Shown: positions 24,315 to 30,105 of the stretch, one piece after another
Position numbering within the stretch: position 1 is the first letter of the stretch
Layout: every line of letters starts with the position of its first letter
Assembly: GCF_946190375.1 (NCBI RefSeq)
Contig: NZ_CAMIAF010000002.1
Span: 1-64,000, forward strand
DNA: 64,000 nucleotides
Reading direction: 5' to 3'
From: Streptococcus mitis
GTDB lineage: Bacteria; Bacillota; Bacilli; Lactobacillales; Streptococcaceae
Notes under the pieces: model-generated
What the model was told of the DNA's origin: nothing
Seen by the model: only the letters and a program-made list of their open reading frames with translations
Database searches by the model: none
Translations under genes and position numbers: made by a program

Positions 24315-25031
24315 CTACCCTTCGTCAAATGAGTTTAATTTCATGATTTTCATCTTAGTGTTTGTGCTTGGCTCCCACGTCATCCAGTAGGCCAAGGCTG
24401 CATCTGCGAATTTTTTTGGTAGCAAGTCATAGCGACTAATGTTGAAGTGGTCTTTAAAGTCAATCTCAGCTTGTCTAAATACTGACTGAGCAAAAATCTT
24501 GTCAGCATAAGCTGGACTATCAATACCACCCAGGCATGCTACAACCCTAGCCTTGCGCTTCTTCAGTAGCGATTGAGCATAGCTTGGGTGAATCGGTTGC
24601 TCACTCTTGAGGTAGTCAATATCTTCCAGCATGGTCGCCTGTTGCTCACGCAATTTCTTTTGTCCAGTAAATAAAGCAATGAAAGCATCCTCGTCCAAAT
24701 CCTCTCGGATAAATCCACCCTGCTTTCGAATAGCTGGCAAGACCTCTGATGTCACCCAACGCTTGAACTCTTTTGCTTGAGGCAATTTGCTGGATAAAAT
24801 GAGAGAGTAGAGACCAGATTCGTTGATGATGATAGGGTTTTGATTTCTACCCATGGCGTCACGAATCGTTACCCCATCTGTCTTATCGTCATCATCTACA
24901 TGGTCAAAAATTGCTTTTCTTGAATTTGCATATCCCAAGATATCTGCAACATCCTTCCCAACGAACCAAGGCTTGTCATCAATTGTCAAAGTACGGACTT
25001 CCTGCCCGTGAAAATTAAAAATTTCGTTCAT
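24315..25031 (-). CDS. Phage antirepressor (BRO-N plus ORF6C-type C-terminus)
   Basis: 238 aa. Residues 1-110 are a BRO/prophage antirepressor domain (EVRTLTIDDKPWFVGKDVADILGY, then YSLILSSKLPQAKEFKRWVTSEVLPAIRKQGGF). The C-terminal part (AQSLLKKRKARVVACLGG to AALAYWMTWE) resembles the ORF6C/KilA-C type. Such proteins counter the CI repressor or control early genes. It sits second in the lytic operon behind Cro. Confidence 0.8.
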   Translation of the reverse strand: MNEIFNFHGQEVRTLTIDDKPWFVGKDVADILGYANSRKAIFDHVDDDDKTDGVTIRDAMGRNQNPIIINESGLYSLILSSKLPQAKEFKRWVTSEVLPAIRKQGGFIREDLDEDAFIALFTGQKKLREQQATMLEDIDYLKSEQPIHPSYAQSLLKKRKARVVACLGGIDSPAYADKIFAQSVFRQAEIDFKDHFNISRYDLLPKKFADAALAYWMTWEPSTNTKMKIMKLNSFDEG

Positions 25032-25048
25032 AAAGTTCCTTTCTAAAT

Positions 25049-25276
25049 CTAGTTATGATTAGATGTTTTTTGTTGCATAGCACGTTTTCTGATATCTTTC
25101 CTCAAACAATCAGCTAAGTGAAGCATATTCGGGATCTTGCTTCCTTTGATGCTACTAATAGCTCCCAAAGCTTCATAGTAGGTCTCTGTGTGTTCCAAAA
25201 TATCATCAACCATATTTTCAAAATGTTTCTCAATAATTTCTTTGATGAGATCATTATTTTGTTTCTTTTCGTTCAT
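25049..25276 (-). CDS. Small helical phage protein
   Basis: 75 aa. Charged helices (DLIKEIIEKHFENMVDDILEH, then MLHLADCLRKDIRKRA). Between the Cro-like gene (3 nt) and the antirepressor (17 nt). Function unknown. Confidence 0.55.
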   Translation of the reverse strand: MNEKKQNNDLIKEIIEKHFENMVDDILEHTETYYEALGAISSIKGSKIPNMLHLADCLRKDIRKRAMQQKTSNHN

Positions 25277-25279
25277 ATC

Positions 25280-25489
25280 CTACTCTCCTAACTCAACCCA
25301 AGTTTCGTCAATTCCTAAAACGTCACAAACTCGATTTTTTAATTTATCGCTGCCTTTACCATATTTCAATAATTCTGAAATGGTAGGTTTCTTAACTCCA
25401 CAAGCACGGGCAAGATGTGTTTGTGTCATTCCTTCTGAATTCAATTTGTCTTTGACGAGCTGAATCCACTTTTTATGTTGTTGGCTCAT
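25280..25489 (-). CDS. Cro-like XRE regulator
   Basis: 69 aa, essentially one helix-turn-helix domain (MTQTHLARACGVKKPTISELLKYGKGSDKLKNRVCDVLGI). Size and position at the head of the regulator part of the lytic operon fit a Cro-type repressor of the lysogeny promoter. It is separated from the CI gene by an unusual 1.1-kb block holding three small genes. Confidence 0.75.
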   Translation of the reverse strand: MSQQHKKWIQLVKDKLNSEGMTQTHLARACGVKKPTISELLKYGKGSDKLKNRVCDVLGIDETWVELGE

Positions 25490-25508
25490 ATATTTTCCTT
25501 TCTAGATT

Positions 25509-25517
25509 TGGTATAAT
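25509..25517 (+). promoter_or_regulatory. Extended -10 promoter of the plus-strand gene
   Basis: TGGTATAAT, an extended -10, 30 nt before the ATG at 25547 with GGAG in between. No good -35 is visible, as usual for extended -10 promoters. Confidence 0.6.
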
Positions 25518-25546
25518 AAAGATAATAAAACGATTGGAGAAATCTT

Positions 25547-25996
25547 ATGAATAATTTTAGTTTTATAGAAACACTTGCGATCGCTGCCATACCTGCCTTT
25601 GTTTCTGGTATATGGTCTTACATCGCTGCTAAAGGAAACAGCAAGCATGAAATTGATAAAATCAACATCGCACACTCACAAGAGCTTGAAAATATCGAAA
25701 ATCAATTTAAACAAGATATGGACAAAATGCAAAAGCAACACTCACAAGAGCTTGATTCGCTGAAACAAACTCACGAATTAAGATTACTTGAACTTGAAAA
25801 AGTATCTCAACTAGACACTCAAACAGACCAAAATTTAAAGATAAATGACCTAATTTTTAAAGCTATTTCAGGAGAAATATCTGCAGATGTAGCAATAAAA
25901 AATATAAGCACTCTTAGTCAATTCGCGAACAAGCAACAACCTTCCAATCTTCAAAAACAATTTGTGAAAAAATTATCCAAGAAAAATCATAAATGA
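25547..25996 (+). CDS. Membrane-anchored coiled-coil protein, probable moron gene
   Basis: 149 aa. N-terminal membrane segment (TLAIAAIPAFVSGIWSYIAA), then a long Gln/Glu-rich coiled coil with a repeat (AHSQELENIE, KQHSQELDSLKQTHEL) and a globular C-terminal helical part. It is transcribed against the surrounding lytic operon, with its own promoter and its own terminator, the hallmark of a lysogenically expressed cargo gene. No family recognised. Superinfection exclusion or phage defence is a reasonable guess from membrane location and context. Confidence 0.7.
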   Translation: MNNFSFIETLAIAAIPAFVSGIWSYIAAKGNSKHEIDKINIAHSQELENIENQFKQDMDKMQKQHSQELDSLKQTHELRLLELEKVSQLDTQTDQNLKINDLIFKAISGEISADVAIKNISTLSQFANKQQPSNLQKQFVKKLSKKNHK

Positions 25997-26154
25997 TAAT
26001 CTTTCTTGATACGCTCTATCTCAGAATCAAACCACACTTTGTGGTTTTTAATTTTCTTTTTCAGATGATATTTACCAGCTAAGTAAGCAATTAAATTCGT
26101 AATAAAACTAGCAATCATTGATATGCCTAATATCGTAAGAAAAGATTCATTCAT
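25987..26154 (-). CDS. 55-aa single-pass membrane protein
   Basis: ATG at 26154, 2 nt after a GGAGA-rich site; stop at 25987. One membrane segment (ILGISMIASFITNLIAYLAG) and a basic tail (KYHLKKKIKNHK). It converges with the plus-strand moron gene, overlapping its last 10 nt, and its coding sequence contains that gene's terminator on the opposite strand. Size resembles small toxins and holin-like peptides, but no such family is recognised. Confidence 0.55.
   Translation of the reverse strand: MNESFLTILGISMIASFITNLIAYLAGKYHLKKKIKNHKVWFDSEIERIKKDYHL
26029..26055 (+). terminator. Intrinsic terminator of the plus-strand moron gene
   Basis: AAACCACA, loop CTT, TGTGGTTT, followed by a T-rich run. 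It lies 33 nt after the stop at 25996 and inside the opposing 55-aa ORF. Confidence 0.7.
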
Positions 26155-26168
26155 CTTTCTTCTCCTCT

Positions 26169-26297
26169 CTATTCCTTCTCATCTTTTTTTAAAACTTTCA
26201 AAAGTATTGACATCCCGTTAACTATTCCAGCTAGATACCCTCGCCCATAATCAGTAGTTAAGAATTTCAATAATTCGATCATTTCTTCTTCCTCCAT
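26169..26297 (-). CDS. 42-aa phage protein, first ORF of the leftward lytic transcript
   Basis: ATG at 26297 with AAAGGAGG 6 nt upstream; the frame is open further up but without a site. Sequence starts MEEEEMIELLKFLTT and has a moderately hydrophobic GYLAGIVNGMSILLKVL. Unknown function. It is followed after 14 nt by the 55-aa membrane protein. Confidence 0.55.
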   Translation of the reverse strand: MEEEEMIELLKFLTTDYGRGYLAGIVNGMSILLKVLKKDEKE

Positions 26298-26343
26298 CCC
26301 TGACCTCCTTTTTAAAAAATTATCTAAAAAGTTAGCGAACCGC

Positions 26344-26372
26344 TTGACATTTATCACCCAATAAGTTAAAAT
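26344..26372 (+). promoter_or_regulatory. Rightward promoter inside the lytic leader
   Basis: TTGACA (26344-26349), 17-bp spacer, TAAAAT (26367-26372). The spacer contains CACCCAATAAGTTA (26355-26368), matching an operator-like 14-mer before the repressor gene in 12 of 14 bases. It would drive the short RNA below. Confidence 0.6.
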
Positions 26373-26378
26373 CAAACC

Positions 26379-26457
26379 ATAGAGAAAAGACTTACTAAAA
26401 GTAAGGTTCTACCTAGAAAACGGACGCCAATCAGTTTCATTGGGCTTTATTTTTTAG
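26379..26457 (+). ncRNA. Candidate short antisense RNA in the lysogeny control region
   Basis: Starts after a consensus-like promoter and ends at a terminator about 80 nt on. No ORF with a ribosome site fits. It contains a hairpin CTTACT-AAA-AGTAAG (26391-26405) and the terminator stem. It is the exact antisense of the leader of the leftward lytic transcript starting near 26486. Function inferred from geometry only. Confidence 0.45.
26426..26457 (+). terminator. Intrinsic terminator of the candidate short RNA
   Basis: GCCAAT, loop CAGTTTC, ATTGGGC (one bulged G), then TTTATTTTTT on the plus strand. Confidence 0.6.
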
Positions 26458-26492
26458 TTGTCTTGTTCGCTAACTCTTTAGCTTACAAAACA

Positions 26493-26542
26493 ATAATACA
26501 CCTTTTTGGTAGTGTTGTCAATATTTTACACCCAAAAAGTTG
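26493..26542 (-). promoter_or_regulatory. Leftward lytic promoter (PR-like) with repressor operators
   Basis: Minus strand TTGACA (26521-26516), 17-bp spacer, TATTAT (26498-26493). The spacer holds CTACCAAAAAGGTG (26512-26499, minus strand), and CACCCAAAAAGTTG (26529-26542, plus strand) lies just behind the -35. Together with 26355-26368 these are three related 14-mers, the expected picture for CI/Cro operators. Confidence 0.65.
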
Positions 26543-26581
26543 AAATATTTTTTGTAATGTCTTAGAAAGGTTGAAAAATCA

Positions 26582-26947
26582 ATGTTTCCGACATTTGAAA
26601 AAATAAAAGAACTGGCAAAAAATCGTAAAATGACACTCACTCAGCTAGAAGAATCACTTGGTTATAGCAGAAATACACTCTATAAGTTGAAAACTCAAAA
26701 ACCAAACGCTGAGAGAATTGCAGAAATCGCCGATTACTTCAACGTGTCTACAGATTATTTACTTGGTCGCACGGATAATCCTGCTATTGCTGGTAATTCA
26801 AAAGAGTACACATGGCAAGGGAAGACCCTAAATGTTGAAGAAATGGCATCTAATGTCATGATGTTTGGTGGTCGAGAATTAACAGATGAAAAGAAGAAAA
26901 TCATCCAGTCTATCATTGAAGGTTACCTCAAAGAAGCTGGTGATTAG
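26582..26947 (+). CDS. CI-like XRE repressor (ImmR type)
   Basis: 121 aa. N-terminal helix-turn-helix (MTLTQLEESLGYSRNTLYKLKTQKPNAERIAEIADYFNVSTDYLLG), then a short dimerisation tail. It lacks the S24 autoprotease domain of lambda-type CI. Instead an ImmA-type metallopeptidase gene follows 12 nt later, as in ImmR/ImmA pairs where the peptidase cleaves the repressor to trigger induction. It faces the operator cluster. Confidence 0.85.
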   Translation: MFPTFEKIKELAKNRKMTLTQLEESLGYSRNTLYKLKTQKPNAERIAEIADYFNVSTDYLLGRTDNPAIAGNSKEYTWQGKTLNVEEMASNVMMFGGRELTDEKKKIIQSIIEGYLKEAGD

Positions 26948-26959
26948 AGGTACTGCTTA

Positions 26960-27343
26960 GTGACCGAAAAAGAAATTATAAGTCATTTTCAGGTTCGCAT
27001 TGTCGATTTTGACGGTGAGCTAATACCTGATGAACTCGGGTTTTACGAAAAAGAAACCAATACAGCTTTCTTGTCTAATAAACTCAGCAAAAAAGAGAGA
27101 GTTAAGGTACTACTGCATGAACTCGGACACAAAGACCACACACGCTCAGAGTACCAGAACGCTCGCCTACGCTGTGAAAACGAAGCTGATAGGAATATGA
27201 TCCATCATCTCGTAAAAGACGCACTAGAAAGCTTAGACGACCCCACAGAGTTTGATTACCTCAAATTCATGTCCTACTACAATCTAAAAACCGTAACAAA
27301 TGAAGTCATGGTTAAGGAAGAGTACTTGGCATTAGTAAATTAA
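26960..27343 (+). CDS. ImmA/IrrE-family metallopeptidase
   Basis: 127 aa with a GTG start and AGAGGT 8 nt upstream. HELGH (about residues 53-57) is the zinc motif, with downstream acidic residues in CENEADRNMIHHLV as third-ligand candidates. Family members cut a neighbouring XRE repressor after DNA damage. Cytoplasmic, co-transcribed with the repressor. Confidence 0.85.
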   Translation: MTEKEIISHFQVRIVDFDGELIPDELGFYEKETNTAFLSNKLSKKERVKVLLHELGHKDHTRSEYQNARLRCENEADRNMIHHLVKDALESLDDPTEFDYLKFMSYYNLKTVTNEVMVKEEYLALVN

Positions 27344-27358
27344 AAAAGGAGAATATCC

Positions 27359-27898
27359 ATGAAAAAACTACTAACTACAACAACTATCTTACTTTCTGCT
27401 ACTGTTTTAGTAGCATGTTCTAATAATCAGTCAACTTCAAAAGATAATACTGAGCAACCTAAAACGGAGCAAAAAAACACTACTTCAACAGATACAAAAG
27501 CCAAAGTAGATAACAGCAAATATGATGAGTTAATCTCTGAAATCAAATCAAAATTAGATCCTGAATCAACTGGAGCAATAAACGTAAAAATTCAAAATAA
27601 TGTAGTCGATTCAGAATCATCTGAACCACATGATACTATCATGATTTTGATAACTGGAACGGCTAAAGATAAGGCAAAAGAAGCTCTAGGTGCAGTCCAG
27701 TCAAACTCTGCTACTACTGACCAGAAAAATGCAATCACTTTGCTTCGTATGTCTATTTCTGAATTTGCTAAAAAGCTACCCGACGAGAATGCTACTCTTT
27801 CCCTCGGTTACGAAAAATCTGCTGACCAATACGACCTAATCGCTAAATCTTCAAAACAGAAAGATATTATCCCTGTTGGCGAAATCATCGTAGAATAA
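27359..27898 (+). CDS. Prophage-encoded lipoprotein
   Basis: 179 aa. Lipoprotein signal peptide (MKKLLTTTTILLSATVLVAC, lipobox VLVAC) followed by a Ser/Thr/Lys-rich linker and a folded domain ending in KDIIPVGEIIVE. A surface lipoprotein between repressor and integrase is the position of the superinfection-exclusion gene of some streptococcal phages (Ltp of TP-J34). Sequence similarity to Ltp is not apparent, so the role is an inference from place and export signal. Confidence 0.75.
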   Translation: MKKLLTTTTILLSATVLVACSNNQSTSKDNTEQPKTEQKNTTSTDTKAKVDNSKYDELISEIKSKLDPESTGAINVKIQNNVVDSESSEPHDTIMILITGTAKDKAKEALGAVQSNSATTDQKNAITLLRMSISEFAKKLPDENATLSLGYEKSADQYDLIAKSSKQKDIIPVGEIIVE

Positions 27899-27900
27899 AA

Positions 27901-28033
27901 AAAGCCCCACAATCGCCCTCGCCAAAGTTTGATTGTGAAGCTTACCCTTATAAAAAATCAGCCATTAAAAAGGCCTCTTTTCTATACCCTATTTTACACC
28001 ATGAAAGGGGTGATGTCAATATTCTCAATGTTT
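27901..28033. other. Spacer before integrase with inverted repeats
   Basis: Contains CACAATC...GATTGTG (7-bp stem, 27908-27937) right after the lipoprotein stop, and AAAAAGGCCTCTTTT. The first is likely the terminator region of the repressor operon although its T-run is poor. CGCCAAAGTTT inside it recurs after the integrase gene. Confidence 0.4.
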
Positions 28034-28051
28034 AGACCTTGTCCAGAAGCC
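28034..28051. repeat. 18-bp repeat, copy in integrase leader
   Basis: Identical to 24013-24030. It ends 19 nt before the integrase ATG. CCTTGT within it (28037-28042) can pair with ACAAGG (28057-28062), which overlaps the AAGGAG ribosome binding site. Confidence 0.85.
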
Positions 28052-28070
28052 GATAAACAAGGAGAATACA

Positions 28071-29219
28071 ATGAAATATAATAAAACAAAATACCCAAAT
28101 ATATATTACTATGAGACCGCCAAAGGCAAGCGATATTATATCAGACGCTCTTTCTATTTCCATGGTAAAAAGAAAGAGATTACTAAAAGTGGTCTCACAA
28201 CCCTTCCACAAGCTCGTGCAGCCTTGACAGAGATTGAGCAACAAATCCAAGACCTGGAATTAGGTATCAATACGAATCTGACACTTGACCAATATTGGGA
28301 TATCTATTCTGAAAAGAGATTGTCAACAGGGCGCTGGAATGATACTTCCTACTACCTCAATGACAATCTCTATAAGAACCATATCAAGCCAAAGTTTGGT
28401 TCTACCCTGCTTAAAAATTTGGATAGAAATGAGTATGAACTCTTTATCGCTGAAAAGTTGCAGAACCATACCAGATACACTGTTCAAACTCTCAATTCCA
28501 GCTTCATGGCATTGCTGAATGATGCCGTCAAAAATGGAAATCTGCTCTCAAATCGCTTGAAAGGTGTTTTCATAGGTCGTAGTGATATTCCTGCAGCTAA
28601 CAAGAAAGTGACTCTCAAAGAGTTCAAGACTTGGATAGCGAAGGCAGAAGAGATTATGCCAAAACAATTCTACGCTCTGACCTATCTGACAATTTTTGGA
28701 TTGAGAAGAGGAGAAGTCTTTGGATTGCGTCCAATGGACATCACTCAGAACGATAGCGGACGGGCTATACTGCATCTTAGAGACAGTCGAAGCAACCAGA
28801 CCTTAAAAGGGAAAGGAGGACTTAAAACGAAGGATTCAGAGCGATATGTCTGCCTTGATGATATCGGAACAGACCTTATCTATTATCTAATAGCTGAAGC
28901 TTCTAAAATTAAGCGAAAGTTAGGAATTATCAAGGAACAACAAAAAGATTATATCACCCTGAACGAAAAAGGTGGTCTCATCAATCCAAACCAGTTAAAT
29001 AGAAACTTCAATCTAGTGAATGAAGCGACAGGATTGCATGTAACACCTCACATGATGCGCCACTTCTTCACAACTCAAAGCATTATTGCAGGGGTTCCGC
29101 TTGAACAATTAAGCCAGGCGCTGGGCCATACAAAAGTCTATATGACCGATCGTTACAATCAAGTAGAGGACGAACTTGCTGAAGCGACAACAGACCTATT
29201 TCTTAGCCATATTCGCTAA
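28071..29219 (+). CDS. int: Prophage integrase, tyrosine recombinase
   Basis: 382 aa. N-terminal AP2-like arm-binding region (YPNIYYYETAKGKRYYIRRSF), SAM-like core-binding domain (about 70-165) and catalytic domain with LRRGEVFGL (Arg), HMMRHFFTT (HxxR), LGHTKVYMTDRY (His and nucleophile Tyr). It catalyses integration and excision at the att site, which lies about 150 bp downstream. AAGGAG 6 nt before the ATG may be sequestered in a hairpin. Confidence 0.9.
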   Translation: MKYNKTKYPNIYYYETAKGKRYYIRRSFYFHGKKKEITKSGLTTLPQARAALTEIEQQIQDLELGINTNLTLDQYWDIYSEKRLSTGRWNDTSYYLNDNLYKNHIKPKFGSTLLKNLDRNEYELFIAEKLQNHTRYTVQTLNSSFMALLNDAVKNGNLLSNRLKGVFIGRSDIPAANKKVTLKEFKTWIAKAEEIMPKQFYALTYLTIFGLRRGEVFGLRPMDITQNDSGRAILHLRDSRSNQTLKGKGGLKTKDSERYVCLDDIGTDLIYYLIAEASKIKRKLGIIKEQQKDYITLNEKGGLINPNQLNRNFNLVNEATGLHVTPHMMRHFFTTQSIIAGVPLEQLSQALGHTKVYMTDRYNQVEDELAEATTDLFLSHIR

Positions 29220-29229
29220 AAAATCCCCG

Positions 29230-29300
29230 CCAAAGTTTCAAAAAGTCCCCGCCAATTCCCCGACCAAAATCCGAAAAATACCGAAAAATATCGAAAAATG
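29230..29300. repeat. Direct repeats beside the att core, possible integrase arm sites
   Basis: Three tandem 10-bp units CCGAAAAATA, CCGAAAAATA, TCGAAAAATG (29271-29300) and two copies of CCCCGCCAA nearby (29225-29256). Directly repeated short sites next to the crossover core are what tyrosine integrases bind with their N-terminal domain. Confidence 0.45.
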
Positions 29301-29334
29301 ATTTTTAGAATAGTCCCCAAAAACCTGAAATAGA

Positions 29335-29434
29335 GCCAAAAAACTCCACCTGATTGGGTGGAGTTAAGGGAGATTATTATGAAAAAGAAAAGTTTAGGAT
29401 TTTATTAAATAAAGTTAGGAGGTCTTTATTTAAT
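29335..29434 (-). ncRNA. csRNA-type small RNA, copy 1 (interrupted and rebuilt by prophage)
   Basis: About 100 nt on the minus strand. First hairpin 29434-29404 (11-bp perfect stem ATTAAATAAAG/CTTTATTTAAT, loop ACCTCCTAA, matching the anti-Shine-Dalgarno core). Then a U/A-rich single-stranded part with TAATCTCCC, and a terminator hairpin ACTCCACC/GGTGGAGT with T6. This is the plan of the cia-dependent small RNAs (ccn) of the Mitis group, which base-pair with ribosome binding sites. The prophage end falls inside the gene, so everything 3' of about 29387 is phage-derived. Confidence 0.8.
29367..29387. other. Probable attR core of the prophage
   Basis: GGGAGATTATTATGAAAAAG lies 150 bp beyond the integrase stop, at the junction between phage and host genes. 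The same block, slightly changed, exists at 29560-29579 and 35579-35598 in host csRNA genes, so it is host-like sequence abutting phage DNA. From memory (unverified) a core of this sequence is used by pneumococcal prophages of the MM1 type. The partner attL is outside the window. Confidence 0.65.
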
Positions 29435-29440
29435 AACTAT

Positions 29441-29473
29441 ATGATACAAGACGAAGCTTAAAACTAGCTTAAC
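29441..29473 (-). promoter_or_regulatory. CiaR-type promoter of csRNA copy 1
   Basis: Minus strand GTTAAG (29473-29468), 5 nt, TTTAAG (29462-29457), 10 nt, -10 TATCAT (29446-29441). The CiaR consensus is TTTAAG-N5-TTTAAG about 10 nt before the -10. Confidence 0.75.
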
Positions 29474-29529
29474 TTTTCTCAAATTTTACTATTTTGCAAA
29501 AAATTTCTATCACCATCACCTCACCACGA

Positions 29530-29623
29530 AAAAAAGTCACCTGATTGGGTGACTTCATTAGGAGATTATGATGAAAAAAGTTTTAGGATTTCATTAAATA
29601 AAGTTAGGAGGTCTTTATTTAAT
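29530..29623 (-). ncRNA. csRNA-type small RNA, copy 2
   Basis: About 94 nt. Same plan as copy 1: 11-bp hairpin with ACCTCCTAA loop (29623-29593), A/U-rich linker with TAATCTCC, terminator GTCACC-CAATCA-GGTGAC followed by T7 (29554-29528). It lies in the 3' region of the minus-strand GNAT gene and directly beside copy 1, giving a tandem pair. Confidence 0.85.
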
Positions 29624-29629
29624 GACTAT

Positions 29630-29662
29630 ATAATACTAGACCATCCTTAAACTTTGCTTAAG
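29630..29662 (-). promoter_or_regulatory. CiaR-type promoter of csRNA copy 2
   Basis: Minus strand CTTAAG (29662-29657), CAAAG, TTTAAG (29651-29646), 10 nt, TATTAT (29635-29630). Confidence 0.8.
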
Positions 29663-29677
29663 AACAAACAAGTTTTA

Positions 29678-30094
29678 TTATTTTTCTCTGTTTATCCAAG
29701 TCATCCCTATACAATCATAGGTGGATAAGATTTCAAAGCCCATAGAACGATAAAATCTTACGTTTTTTTCTGTCTCTTCTGTCACCAGCTGGACTTGATA
29801 GGCATCTTTGTAATCTTTTAAAGCTTCTTTCATCAAGAGACTACCAATTCCTTGACGCTGATAGATAGGTAAAACAATTAAATCCTGAACCAATACTGAT
29901 GAGAATCCATCTCCAACCAAACGAATCAAGCCCACCACAGCATCACCATCAAGTGCCACATAAATCGCTAATGAATGAGACAAGGCCTGCTCCAGCATCT
30001 GAGGTTGATTTGTATAATTTGTCCAACCGACAGCCTGATAGAGATGCAAAACATCCTCTAGCTTGACAATTTCTTGCTTTTTAATAGTAATCAT
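29678..30094 (-). CDS. GNAT-family N-acetyltransferase
   Basis: 138 aa. A single GNAT domain: LIVLPIYQRQGIGSLLMKEAL is motif A with the acetyl-CoA loop (QRQGIG), and NVRFYRSMGFEI is the C-terminal motif B. Substrate not predictable. It follows the second GNAT gene by 11 nt, so the two form a pair. First intact host gene beyond the prophage end. Confidence 0.85.
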   Translation of the reverse strand: MITIKKQEIVKLEDVLHLYQAVGWTNYTNQPQMLEQALSHSLAIYVALDGDAVVGLIRLVGDGFSSVLVQDLIVLPIYQRQGIGSLLMKEALKDYKDAYQVQLVTEETEKNVRFYRSMGFEILSTYDCIGMTWINREK

Positions 30095-30105
30095 GTCATC
30101 ACCTC

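Noticed and set aside
29379-29597. Plus-strand mini-ORFs MKKKSLGFY and MKKVLGFH with good ribosome sites, followed by a hairpin with GGAGG in the loop (leader-peptide attenuator look)
   Set aside because: The opposite strand has CiaR boxes, a -10 and a terminator in the right order, so these are csRNA genes read backwards; nothing downstream on the plus strand to regulate.
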